Shown: one piece after another, positions 35,156-41,639 of the stretch | Numbering within the stretch: position 1 is the stretch's first letter | How the letters are laid out: each line of letters starts with the position of its first letter | Origin: Billgrantia zhangzhouensis | Lineage (GTDB): Bacteria; Pseudomonadota; Gammaproteobacteria; Pseudomonadales; Halomonadaceae | DNA length: 64,000 bases | Assembly: GCF_021404465.1 (NCBI RefSeq) | Contig: NZ_JABFTT010000005.1 | Location: 248,001-312,000 of the forward strand | Direction: 5' to 3' | Notes under the pieces: model-generated | The model's input: only the letters and a program-made list of their open reading frames with translations | Told to the model about the DNA's origin: nothing | Database searches by the model: none | Made by a program: the position numbers and the translations under genes

Positions 35156-35554
35156 ATGGCGAAGAAACCCAAGGTCCATTGGGGGGCTGGGGGCGCTCTC
35201 GCCATACCCAAGTTTCTGATGGGCCACGAAGACTTCCGCGAACTGTCGCCGTCTGCGCTCAAGGTGCTGCTTGTGCTGGGATACCAGTACAACGGCAAGA
35301 ACAACGGGGATCTCTCGGCCACTCACAAGATGATGCAGGACTGGGGCGGTATGGCAGAAGCAACGCTCTCCAGAGCCCTACGAGAGCTTCAGGAGCGCAA
35401 TCTGATAACCAAGACACGGACCAACTATAAAGGCCGTGACGGCGCTCGCTGCGCCCTGTACGCACTGACATGGGCACCTGTCGACGAATGCCCCGGCAAG
35501 ATGCTTGAGGTCCGCCCTACTATCGTCGCACCACGGAAGCTGTCAGGAGGATAG
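35156..35554 (+). CDS. winged-helix DNA-binding protein, putative replication initiator/regulator
   Basis: A 132-residue protein. The start at 35156 gives MAKKPKVHWGAGGALAIPKF, with an AGGCAGG site upstream. Residues about 25-90 form a winged helix (LSPSALKVLLVLGYQYNGKN, then ATLSRALRELQERNLITKTR) like those at the N-terminus of small plasmid and phage replication proteins. No primase or helicase motif is present. Immediately downstream is an array of four related 17-base sites, so it is a good candidate for the protein that binds them. A role in replication initiation or copy control is inference. Confidence 0.75.
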   Translation: MAKKPKVHWGAGGALAIPKFLMGHEDFRELSPSALKVLLVLGYQYNGKNNGDLSATHKMMQDWGGMAEATLSRALRELQERNLITKTRTNYKGRDGARCALYALTWAPVDECPGKMLEVRPTIVAPRKLSGG

Positions 35555-35578
35555 AGCATGAGTTTCGATGATTACCAG

Positions 35579-35711
35579 CTTCAAAAATTGAAGTCATAGG
35601 CACCAAAAAATGAAGCCTTCCAGCCCGTCGAGCCGAATATCGACCGATAAGGCATCAAAATTTGCAGCCTTACCCCGGCTTTTCGAGGTTTTGTGACTTC
35701 AATTTTTGAAG
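35579..35711. repeat. iteron-like array: four 17-bp related sites, candidate origin or operator
   Basis: Sites lie at 35579-35595 (CTTCAAAAATTGAAGTC), 35601-35617 (CACCAAAAAATGAAGCC), 35653-35669 (CATCAAAATTTGCAGCC) and 35695-35711 (GACTTCAATTTTTGAAG). The last is the exact reverse complement of the first. The first and last sites are themselves palindromic (CTTCAA...TTGAAG). The block has no gene except a 13-codon frame at 35558-35599. Repeated, oriented sites next to a winged-helix protein are typical of an origin of replication or a multi-site operator. Confidence 0.75.
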
Positions 35712-35903
35712 ACCCTTATAAGTTACCAGGGGGTATAGCTCAGATGAGGGGTTATCGGACCGTTGCGGGGCGATGGCGGGAGTGCCAACGGGCCCCGATC
35801 ATCACTGGACCAGCCCGCCCTATCGTCACCGGGCAAAAAGGGCTTGCCCATCCCAGCAGCATGGCATACATTGTCACACATACGCACACACAAGGAATGA
35901 AGC
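35712..35903. other. 192-base non-coding stretch right of the iterons
   Basis: A short frame on each strand crosses here without recognisable content. It contains GGGCAAAAAGGGCTTGCCC (a weak hairpin around 35837-35856) and TTGTCA at 35873-35878, a possible -35 for the ribbon-helix-helix gene. It may be the second half of an origin region. Confidence 0.4.
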
Positions 35904-36077
35904 ATGGCCCCGCACGATCAACACATCAGCCTCAGGCTTTCTGCCGACCTGTTGGAGAGGGTGGAGACGTACCGCTTGGAGCTGGAGAAGATGACGCGCC
36001 AAACCGTGAGCCAGGCGGCTGCGCTTCGGGCGCTGATCGACGCAGGGCTAGAGCTCGTAGAGAAGGGAAGGAAGTAG
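35904..36077 (+). CDS. ribbon-helix-helix (CopG/Arc-like) small protein
   Basis: A 57-residue protein from ATG 35904, with AAGGAA at a good distance. The sequence HISLRLSADLLERVETYRLE gives the short beta strand and helix A, and QTVSQAAALRALIDAGLELV the second helix of a ribbon-helix-helix dimer fold. Such proteins are repressors of their own operon, antitoxins or plasmid copy regulators. No toxin-like partner is adjacent. It lies 190 bases right of the iteron array. Confidence 0.75.
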   Translation: MAPHDQHISLRLSADLLERVETYRLELEKMTRQTVSQAAALRALIDAGLELVEKGRK

Positions 36078-36149
36078 TAAGAGCGCCCCCGCGACTGCGC
36101 CAACAGTCCGAGGGCATGACACATCGGCTGCCACTGAGGAGACGCCGGC

Positions 36150-36518
36150 ATGCAAGCACATATTAACACCGAAACCCGCCGCAACATCGCCCGCGCCTAC
36201 GACACACTGCGCCGTGAGCAGGCCAAGGCCTATCGGCTCGATACCACCAGCCATATTCGGCCCGACTTCAACCGGACTGCCATTCAGGGCAACTACATCT
36301 TCCTGAATCAGGTTCCAGGCCTGACCAAGGACCAGCATATCCGGCTCATGCGTGAGGCCAAGGAGCGCATCCGCAAGCGCGATGCTGAACCGGCCGCATG
36401 GTTCTACCGCCCCGACCGTGCCACTTGGGTACATGCCCGCTATGAGCGCGGCGAGTTTAAGGACAAGTCAGACGCAGAGCTGGGACGTGCATTCACTGGC
36501 GACGAGGAGCAGTCATGA
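36150..36518 (+). CDS. hypothetical protein, 122 residues
   Basis: A charged soluble protein with AGGAGA upstream of the start. It has no membrane segment. Recognisable only by composition: Arg/Glu-rich helices (RRNIARAYDTLRREQAKAYR, then RLMREAKERIRKRDAEPAAW) and several aromatic residues. The next gene overlaps its stop by four bases, so both belong to one operon with the ribbon-helix-helix gene. I do not recognise the family. Confidence 0.7.
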   Translation: MQAHINTETRRNIARAYDTLRREQAKAYRLDTTSHIRPDFNRTAIQGNYIFLNQVPGLTKDQHIRLMREAKERIRKRDAEPAAWFYRPDRATWVHARYERGEFKDKSDAELGRAFTGDEEQS

Positions 36519-36790
36519 GCAGCCAACAGCAGACCAACGAGCCGACCCTGGCCCTGGTGCATGCCGCCGACTACTACGACGCGCTCACCCTGGCCAAGGC
36601 ATATTTTGAGGAGGCTGACGCCCTGTTCACCGCCATAAGGAATGAAGCGAGTAGCGATAATCCAGATATGTCGGTGATTGAGCGCCTGGCAGGACTTGGG
36701 CAGCGTGAGTCTGACGACAATGCCGGCCACTACGGCAACGAGGCCGACAAGCTCAAGATGGGGCTAAAGGAGCAAGGGTGGTCAACATGA
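36515..36790 (+). CDS. hypothetical protein, 91 residues
   Basis: An acidic helical protein, coupled by ATGA to the previous gene. Segments such as YYDALTLAKAYFEEADALFT suggest an amphipathic helical bundle. No domain is recognised. A 17-codon frame follows at once (36787-36840, ATGA overlap), then a terminator at 36856, so this ends the left operon of the element. Small acidic phage proteins of this kind are sometimes DNA mimics or inhibitors; there is no evidence for that here beyond composition. Confidence 0.65.
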   Translation: MSSQQQTNEPTLALVHAADYYDALTLAKAYFEEADALFTAIRNEASSDNPDMSVIERLAGLGQRESDDNAGHYGNEADKLKMGLKEQGWST

Positions 36791-36855
36791 CCATTCATGT
36801 CGGGAGTCGGCTCATGAGCAGCGAGCCGCCGCCAAAGTAGCCCCAGTCTTGAAAC

Positions 36856-36884
36856 CCAAGCCCTGGCCAACGCCGGGGCTTTTC
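36856..36884 (+). terminator. terminator of the left operon of the element
   Basis: AAGCCC is followed by a short imperfect loop region and GGGCTTTT, with inner pairing TGGCC/CGGG less perfect. The T run after the stem and the position before an independent lipoprotein gene support a rho-independent terminator. Confidence 0.6.
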
Positions 36885-36945
36885 CGTTGATTCCCGCTCA
36901 GCGTTGAGTGGTAGCCTATAAGCAAAACCAAAAAGGGGGCGCGGG

Positions 36946-37881
36946 ATGAGGAAGTGGATTGGCATCACAGCATTGGTGTATCTGTCAGGCTGCGCCAGCC
37001 AGGCAGCCAATAACAGCGATTACTTGGCATTCAGCACGAATCAGGAGCAAGAAGAGACCCTGATGCGATCCGTACACGCTGAGGTCGGCACAGATGGTGA
37101 GTACCTTTTTTCTGGCCTGTATCGCATTCAGAGCATGCATGGACGAGGTCATTGGCTCTGCGGTCAAGTCAAGCTGCCCAATGAGCAAGAGGTCTATAAC
37201 GTGGTCCGCCATCGCTCGGGTACAGTTGAACTGGCTCCAGAACCACAAAAACTTGAGGCTTGCGACCTAGAGCGGTACTCCGCTGCCTTAGGTTTTAGGC
37301 CCTCAGGAGAGAGGATGTTTATCGGCGAACAGGCAAAGGAACCCTGCAGCCATATGCAAGACATGAAGCCACACTATCCAGCAGGGGCAATCACGGTGCG
37401 AGAAATCGCCACGCTTGGTTGCGTGGCAGAAGAAAGAGGGGAAGTACACGGCATCCCTTATTGGATTAACCGTGCTTCGAATGCTGGGCGTTTTTACAAC
37501 GCACCGGCTCGTTACGGTGTGGGGGATGATCACTATTGGGTGGTAAACTGCTCTACAGACGCCATCACGGATGCTCGTTCTTGCACGATCAGGCGGGATG
37601 GCTTCTTCCTATTTTGGCAGAATGGCTACGGCATCATGACCACAGGAACTGCTTACCCTGGATCCAATATGCATTTCAGGGTAGATAGCAATGCAGCCTT
37701 ATCAGCACCCGAAAGCACAGGCCTTACTGGAGCTGCTGCCAATCGGCTTGTGCAACAGATGCTTGCAGGCAACTCACTGATCACTCGGTATTCAGACTGG
37801 CCATACAACACGCGTAATGATGTGACGATTCCCACACGCGGATTCGCCCAAGCGCTTGATTATATGCACAGTATTAGATAG
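36946..37881 (+). CDS. element-borne lipoprotein of unknown function
   Basis: A 311-residue lipoprotein: the N-terminus MRKWIGITALVYLSGCASQA has a lipobox LSGC with lipidated Cys near residue 16. The mature part has about eight Cys residues in pairs (WLCGQV, EACDLE, EPCSHM, LGCVAEE, VNCSTD, RSCTIR), implying disulfides. The C-terminal half (WVVNCSTDAITDARSCTIRR then GFFLFWQNGYGIMTTGTAYP) faintly resembles invasion-associated locus B proteins, but I would not assign that. Base use is more AT-rich than core genes. It is flanked by terminators and so is an independent cargo unit, a common arrangement for superinfection-exclusion or lysogenic-conversion genes. Confidence 0.8.
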   Translation: MRKWIGITALVYLSGCASQAANNSDYLAFSTNQEQEETLMRSVHAEVGTDGEYLFSGLYRIQSMHGRGHWLCGQVKLPNEQEVYNVVRHRSGTVELAPEPQKLEACDLERYSAALGFRPSGERMFIGEQAKEPCSHMQDMKPHYPAGAITVREIATLGCVAEERGEVHGIPYWINRASNAGRFYNAPARYGVGDDHYWVVNCSTDAITDARSCTIRRDGFFLFWQNGYGIMTTGTAYPGSNMHFRVDSNAALSAPESTGLTGAAANRLVQQMLAGNSLITRYSDWPYNTRNDVTIPTRGFAQALDYMHSIR

Positions 37882-37976
37882 CACCTGCGTACAGGACCAG
37901 AACAGGCCCTTCGCACTTACAACCATCAGGTATGGATGCAACCTTTCTTGACCACTACACCAAAAAGGACAGGGAA

Positions 37977-38504
37977 ATGAAGACGGATAAATGGGACGGC
38001 TGGGCAATGACGGTCACGCTGCTGGCGTGCCTCACGGTGGCGTTTTCTGGATTCATGATTGCTCAATACGGCTTCATCGAAGTACCGACCCGCACCGGAC
38101 AGACACGTACTGACATCAATGTCATGGTGTGGAGCCTAGCCATCGGCCAAGGCCTGGGCGCCATCCTGTTTGCCGGGCTGTTCAACATGGTCCGCGACAT
38201 CTACCGCAATACCTGTCAACAACCCGAAGAAACTAAAGTGCCTCTGCCTAAGTTAGAAGAGCCAGAGGGGTTTTCAGGCCTGCTGGTGGAGCGTGTGCGT
38301 GACGCCTCGCCGCTTGCCGGGCATGTACGCGCTGGCTATCGCCTAATGGCCGTCAATGGGCGCCCTGCTATCAGTGAGCAAGCCGCTGCCGAGAGTGTGG
38401 TGGATGGCGTCAACACCTTTACCTTGGTCGACACCAACGGCAACGAGATAGAGCGCCGTCTTGAGATGCGACCACAGCCATTGCACCTACGCTTCGCTCC
38501 TTAA
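37977..38504 (+). CDS. membrane protein with C-terminal PDZ-like domain
   Basis: A 175-residue protein; the start at 37977 has AGGACAGGG upstream, better than the ATG at 37932. Two hydrophobic helices (WAMTVTLLACLTVAFSGFMI and the LAIGQGLGAILFAGLFNMV stretch) are followed by a linker. The C-terminal PDZ-like module is recognisable by GFSGLLVERVRDASPLAGHV and RAGYRLMAVNGRPAIS. PDZ modules bind protein C-termini. There is no protease domain. Paired with the upstream lipoprotein, it looks like an envelope-directed cargo gene of the element. Confidence 0.78.
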   Translation: MKTDKWDGWAMTVTLLACLTVAFSGFMIAQYGFIEVPTRTGQTRTDINVMVWSLAIGQGLGAILFAGLFNMVRDIYRNTCQQPEETKVPLPKLEEPEGFSGLLVERVRDASPLAGHVRAGYRLMAVNGRPAISEQAAAESVVDGVNTFTLVDTNGNEIERRLEMRPQPLHLRFAP

Positions 38505-38508
38505 CCCT

Positions 38509-38533
38509 AGCCCCGCCATTGAGCGGGGCTTTT
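38509..38533 (+). terminator. rho-independent terminator after the membrane protein gene
   Basis: AGCCCCGC (38509-38516) pairs with GCGGGGCT (38523-38530) and is followed by TTTT. It closes the cargo unit before the structural module's control region. Confidence 0.8.
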
Positions 38534-38541
38534 CATTAGCA

Positions 38542-38583
38542 AAATCGATAGACAAGCACGTAATCTTTCGATTCTATCGATTT
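38542..38583. promoter_or_regulatory. 11-bp inverted repeat, probable operator
   Basis: AAATCGATAGA at 38542-38552 and TCTATCGATTT at 38573-38583 are perfect inverted copies with 20 bases between. Each half contains the palindrome ATCGAT. It lies in the 250-base control region upstream of the structural genes, about 165 bases before the LexA-type box. A dimeric regulator of the element is the likely ligand. Confidence 0.55.
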
Positions 38584-38693
38584 ATCACCAGATGGACTCA
38601 CTTGCTTACCCCAGCTTTGGGAAAAGCGCTATGCGGCGGACGCATACTCCCCCTACCCCGCTTGTATCATCTGGTCCCACGACGTTCTTGCTA

Positions 38694-38721
38694 TGCCAAT
38701 CCCACAAAATACCCAACAAAA
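38694..38721. promoter_or_regulatory. integrase arm-type-like sequence, internal copy
   Basis: TGCCAATCCCACAAAATACC then CAACAAAA matches the reverse complement of 32412-32439 at 23 of 28 positions. Its presence in the middle of the element could mean an additional integrase site, a shared regulator site, or the buried end of an older element joined to this one. Confidence 0.4.
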
Positions 38722-38748
38722 ACAGGCTTATTAGGCCTGATACGACTA

Positions 38749-38768
38749 TACTGGATAAAACCCCAGTA
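38749..38768. promoter_or_regulatory. LexA (SOS) box overlapping the structural-gene promoter
   Basis: The 20-base sequence TACTGGATAAAACCCCAGTA fits the gammaproteobacterial LexA operator TACTG-N10-CAGTA at all ten outer positions, with the usual A/T-rich left centre. The -10-like TATACT (38747-38752) overlaps its left half, so bound LexA would block transcription. The first gene of the module starts 18 bases downstream at 38786. The whole capsid and tape-measure cluster would thus be derepressed by DNA damage. Confidence 0.8.
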
Positions 38769-38785
38769 GGTTTTGAGGTGTACCC

Positions 38786-38956
38786 ATGCCGACTGCACAT
38801 AAAGGCCGTGTGAGAGGGCCGAACGTTAAGCCTACCCGCCAGGCCGTCGCCGCCTATTACGAGCTGCTCAAGCGCAAGGCCGAGCAGGGCAACGTCAATG
38901 CTGCCGGCTGGTTACTCCAGTTAGACCTGTTGAACCAGCCCCGTGAGGGGCAATGA
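38786..38956 (+). CDS. small basic protein, first gene of the SOS-controlled module
   Basis: A 56-residue protein starting right after the LexA-type box with a GAGGTG ribosome site. The N-terminus is basic (MPTAHKGRVRGPNVKPTRQA), followed by two helices (VAAYYELLKRKAEQGNVNAA then WLLQLDLLNQ). No family is recognised with certainty. The position ahead of scaffold and capsid suggests an early regulator or a capsid-assembly or packaging adaptor. It is missed by length cut-offs of 60 residues. Confidence 0.7.
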   Translation: MPTAHKGRVRGPNVKPTRQAVAAYYELLKRKAEQGNVNAAGWLLQLDLLNQPREGQ

Positions 38957-38979
38957 CATTTCCTCGAGGAGGAAAACAC

Positions 38980-39591
38980 ATGCTTGAGATCGACCTGAAA
39001 GGTATTGGCATTGAGCTGGACGACGACCAGAGCGACGCGCTCATGAAGGCTGTCAACGACGCCCACGAGGTGGACGTCCAAGGCCTCAAGAGCAAGCGCG
39101 ATGAGCTGTTATCGAAGCTGGCCAGCCGTGGGGAGCGCGACCCCGAGCCAAACCAGGAGATCGAGAGCTACCAGCGAGAGCTGCAAGACCGGGATGAACG
39201 GCTGAACCAGCTCCAGGCGCAACTTGATGAGCGCGACCTGGAGACAGAGCTGCACCGCGCAGCCGGCAAGGCCTCACTGATTCCCGAGGCGGCAGCAGAT
39301 GCCTATCTCGTCGCGAAGACCCTCTTCAAGCGTGAGGAGGGCCAGTTCGTGGCAAAGGACGGCGATAGCGTCCTGATGGGCAAGGATGGGCCGTTGACCG
39401 TTGGCGAATGGATCGAAGCACAACGCGAGACCCGCCCTCACTGGTTCCCTCGCCCCGTGGGGGCAGGAGCACCTGGCAACAACGGTAGGGGTCAGGCCTC
39501 ACCAAGCCGCAGATCCGCAATGTCTCCGAGCCAGAAAGCGGAATTCATCCGCAAGCATGGACCGGAGGCCTACGACAGATTGCCACGTTGA
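38980..39591 (+). CDS. phage scaffolding-like protein
   Basis: A 203-residue protein with an excellent GAGGAGG site before ATG 38980. It is acidic and coiled-coil-rich (ELQDRDERLNQLQAQLDERD), with the C-terminal part basic and Ser/Pro-rich ending SQKAEFIRKHGPEAYDRLPR. This composition, length and position directly before the major capsid gene are typical of internal scaffolding proteins, whose basic C-terminus binds the capsid protein. There is no protease motif. It should guide shell assembly. Confidence 0.75.
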   Translation: MLEIDLKGIGIELDDDQSDALMKAVNDAHEVDVQGLKSKRDELLSKLASRGERDPEPNQEIESYQRELQDRDERLNQLQAQLDERDLETELHRAAGKASLIPEAAADAYLVAKTLFKREEGQFVAKDGDSVLMGKDGPLTVGEWIEAQRETRPHWFPRPVGAGAPGNNGRGQASPSRRSAMSPSQKAEFIRKHGPEAYDRLPR

Positions 39592-39602
39592 GGTGAACCC
39601 CA

Positions 39603-40541
39603 ATGGCTACATCAGTAACGAGTGATTTTCAGGTATACGACGCCCTGTCTCAGTCCGCTTATCTCGAACGCCGAGAGGACGTGATTCAGGTATTCAACGC
39701 CGCTTCAAATGGCGCCATCGTGCTGGAGAACCAGGCGATTCAAGGCGACTTCAACAAGCGGGCGTTCTACACCGTTGGCGGCTCGATGCAGCACCGTGAC
39801 GTCAACTCTACCGCCACCGTCACCGCCGAGAAGATCGGCAGCGAAGAGATGGTGGACGTCAAAATTCCGTGGAAGTACGGCCCCTACCAGTCCACTGAAG
39901 AGGCCTTCAAGCGCCGCGCTCGCTCCCCCGAGGAGTTCGCCGACGTGGTGGGCCGCGACATGGCTGACGCCACCCTGGATGGCTTCCTGCAGCACGGCTA
40001 TGGCGGCCTGCTGGCTGCCGTGGGCGCCAATACCGACATGGTGGTGCCGGCAGACTTCGACATCGACGGCAAGAAGGTGCTGACCAAGGGTCTCCGCACC
40101 CTGGGAGACCGCTTCGGACGCCTGGCCCTGTGGGTCATGAACAGCGCCACTTACTTCGATCTGGTGGACAACGCCATCGATGAGAAGCTGTTCGAGGAAG
40201 CCGGCCTTGTCGTCTACGGCGGCCAGCCCGGCACCATGGGCAAGCCGGTGCTCGTCACCGACACCATGGCCGTGGACAAGATCCTGGGCCTTCAGCCCGG
40301 CGCTATCCGCATCACCGAGTCACAGGCTCCCGGCGTTCGCAACTATCCGGTGAACGACCAGGAGAACCTTGGCCTGGGCTTCCGTGGCGAAGGCGCCTTC
40401 AACCTCGCTCTCCTGGGCTACTCCTGGGACGGCGATGCCAACCCCAACCTGGCCGCCCTGGAGACTGCCGCCAACTGGCGTAAGCACTTCCAGAGCAACA
40501 AGAGCACCGCCGGCTTCATCATCGACCTGTCCGGCGAGTAA
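39603..40541 (+). CDS. major capsid protein (HK97-fold type)
   Basis: A 312-residue protein matching phage coat proteins of about this size. Recognisable parts are an N-terminal arm (SDFQVYDALSQSAYLERRED), the long spine-helix region around EEFADVVGRDMADATLDGFL, the P-domain-like segment VLTKGLRTLGDRFGRLALWVMNS and the typical GKPVLVTDTMAVDKILGLQPGA before the C-terminal strands. It would form the icosahedral shell. The ribosome site is AGGTG nine bases upstream. There is no delta domain or protease, so assembly depends on the separate scaffold. Codon use is GC-rich like the host. Confidence 0.85.
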   Translation: MATSVTSDFQVYDALSQSAYLERREDVIQVFNAASNGAIVLENQAIQGDFNKRAFYTVGGSMQHRDVNSTATVTAEKIGSEEMVDVKIPWKYGPYQSTEEAFKRRARSPEEFADVVGRDMADATLDGFLQHGYGGLLAAVGANTDMVVPADFDIDGKKVLTKGLRTLGDRFGRLALWVMNSATYFDLVDNAIDEKLFEEAGLVVYGGQPGTMGKPVLVTDTMAVDKILGLQPGAIRITESQAPGVRNYPVNDQENLGLGFRGEGAFNLALLGYSWDGDANPNLAALETAANWRKHFQSNKSTAGFIIDLSGE

Positions 40542-40593
40542 CTCTCAAGGGGTGGCCTAAGGGGCTGCCCCGCTCTCCCTGCGAGGTGACACC

Positions 40594-41418
40594 ATGACAA
40601 GCCCCATCATCCGTAAGCGCCGTGAACACAAGGGCCGTGGTTACTACATGGCCGACATCGACTTTGACGCCGCCCTGAAGGCACGCATGGGGGCAGGCCT
40701 ACAGTTCAACCGCGACCGCGCTGTAAAGGCGCTCCGCACCGCTGTGAAGCACGTAGACAGCACCTTCGCCGAAACCATCGACAGCATCGAGGCGGTACGC
40801 TCGAACCGCGACATGAAGGCCGAGGCCATCAAGCGCAAGACCGACGAGATCGCCGCCGACTTCATCAAGTCCGTGCAGGAGATGGCCGCGTGGGCCGACG
40901 ACGAGGCGACCGGCCTGCTCAATGGATTCTCTGCGCTCATCCCGGTGCGGGATCTCAAGGAAAGCGACATGGGTAGCCACCTGCGAGACCAGGAGCTGCG
41001 CGCCTTCCTGCGCAACTTGGACACCAAGGAGCGGCGCCTGCTGCTGCGTGAGTGCGAGAGCGGCAAACACCCGGAGCTGACCGCCGCCATGCTGCGCGGC
41101 CCTGCGATGCTCAGCGGCATCACTGAGGAGCAGAAAGTCTCCCTGGCCAATGCCGGCGTGGTGTCGAGCAATCCCGACGAGGTGAAGCAGTACCAGGCGC
41201 TTCTCGGCATGTCGAGCGAGGTACGCCGCACCCTATCGCAGGCCGCCGAGGCAGTGGGCAAGGCCAGCGGCAACGAGTATTTCGTGAACCTGGCCAAAGG
41301 GCTGTCAGTCGGCCAGACAGAGCAATGCCTGCGCGACCTGATCGAATCCCTGCCCCTGGAGCGCCTGCCCGCTGAGCCTGTACCCGAGGAGCCTGAAGCT
41401 CCCGAGGCGGCCGCATGA
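40594..41418 (+). CDS. hypothetical structural-module protein, 274 residues
   Basis: A helical, charged protein downstream of the capsid gene; a GAGGTG site supports ATG 40594, with ATG 40648 (MADIDFDAALKARMGAGLQF) as an alternative. No Walker motif, portal signature or tail-tube beta pattern is seen. The C-terminus is Pro/Glu-rich (LPAEPVPEEPEAPEAAA). In complete phages this position holds head-tail connectors or tail tube. The helical composition argues against a tail tube. Its stop overlaps the next gene by four bases. Confidence 0.7.
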   Translation: MTSPIIRKRREHKGRGYYMADIDFDAALKARMGAGLQFNRDRAVKALRTAVKHVDSTFAETIDSIEAVRSNRDMKAEAIKRKTDEIAADFIKSVQEMAAWADDEATGLLNGFSALIPVRDLKESDMGSHLRDQELRAFLRNLDTKERRLLLRECESGKHPELTAAMLRGPAMLSGITEEQKVSLANAGVVSSNPDEVKQYQALLGMSSEVRRTLSQAAEAVGKASGNEYFVNLAKGLSVGQTEQCLRDLIESLPLERLPAEPVPEEPEAPEAAA

Positions 41419-41630
41419 GTCAAGGATTCGATACAGAGACACTGCTGCGCGGCCTTGAGGGTATGGCAATAGTTGCACTTCCCGAGCATGACGAGCTGAG
41501 AACAGCCTTGGGTGGCGTGGCGGTAGCAACAGCAAACTTGGACTTTCGGCAAGGCCGTCTCTCCCAAGCTGACCACGCAGCGGCATTGAAGCGCGTGCGT
41601 GAGCTGGTCCCGTCGCAGAAGACGCACTAA
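41415..41630 (+). CDS. small hypothetical protein before the tape measure gene
   Basis: A 71-residue protein coupled by ATGA to the previous gene and ending nine bases before the tape measure start. It is helical (QGRLSQADHAAALKRVRELV) without a known domain. Tail assembly chaperones usually sit here and are often frameshift products; no slippery heptamer is evident at the junction. A chaperone role is possible by position only. Confidence 0.65.
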   Translation: MSQGFDTETLLRGLEGMAIVALPEHDELRTALGGVAVATANLDFRQGRLSQADHAAALKRVRELVPSQKTH

Positions 41631-41639
41631 GGGGGCGCC

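Noticed and set aside
35693..36166. 157-codon frame over the right side of the iteron region
   Set aside because: It overlaps the better supported ribbon-helix-helix gene in another frame, has odd composition (Arg, Pro, His) and no ribosome site.
38738..38754. TGATACGACTATACTGG resembles a T7-type promoter (ATACGACT shared)
   Set aside because: Two bases are missing relative to the T7 consensus and no phage RNA polymerase gene is present. The sequence is better explained by a sigma-70 -10 box and the LexA box.
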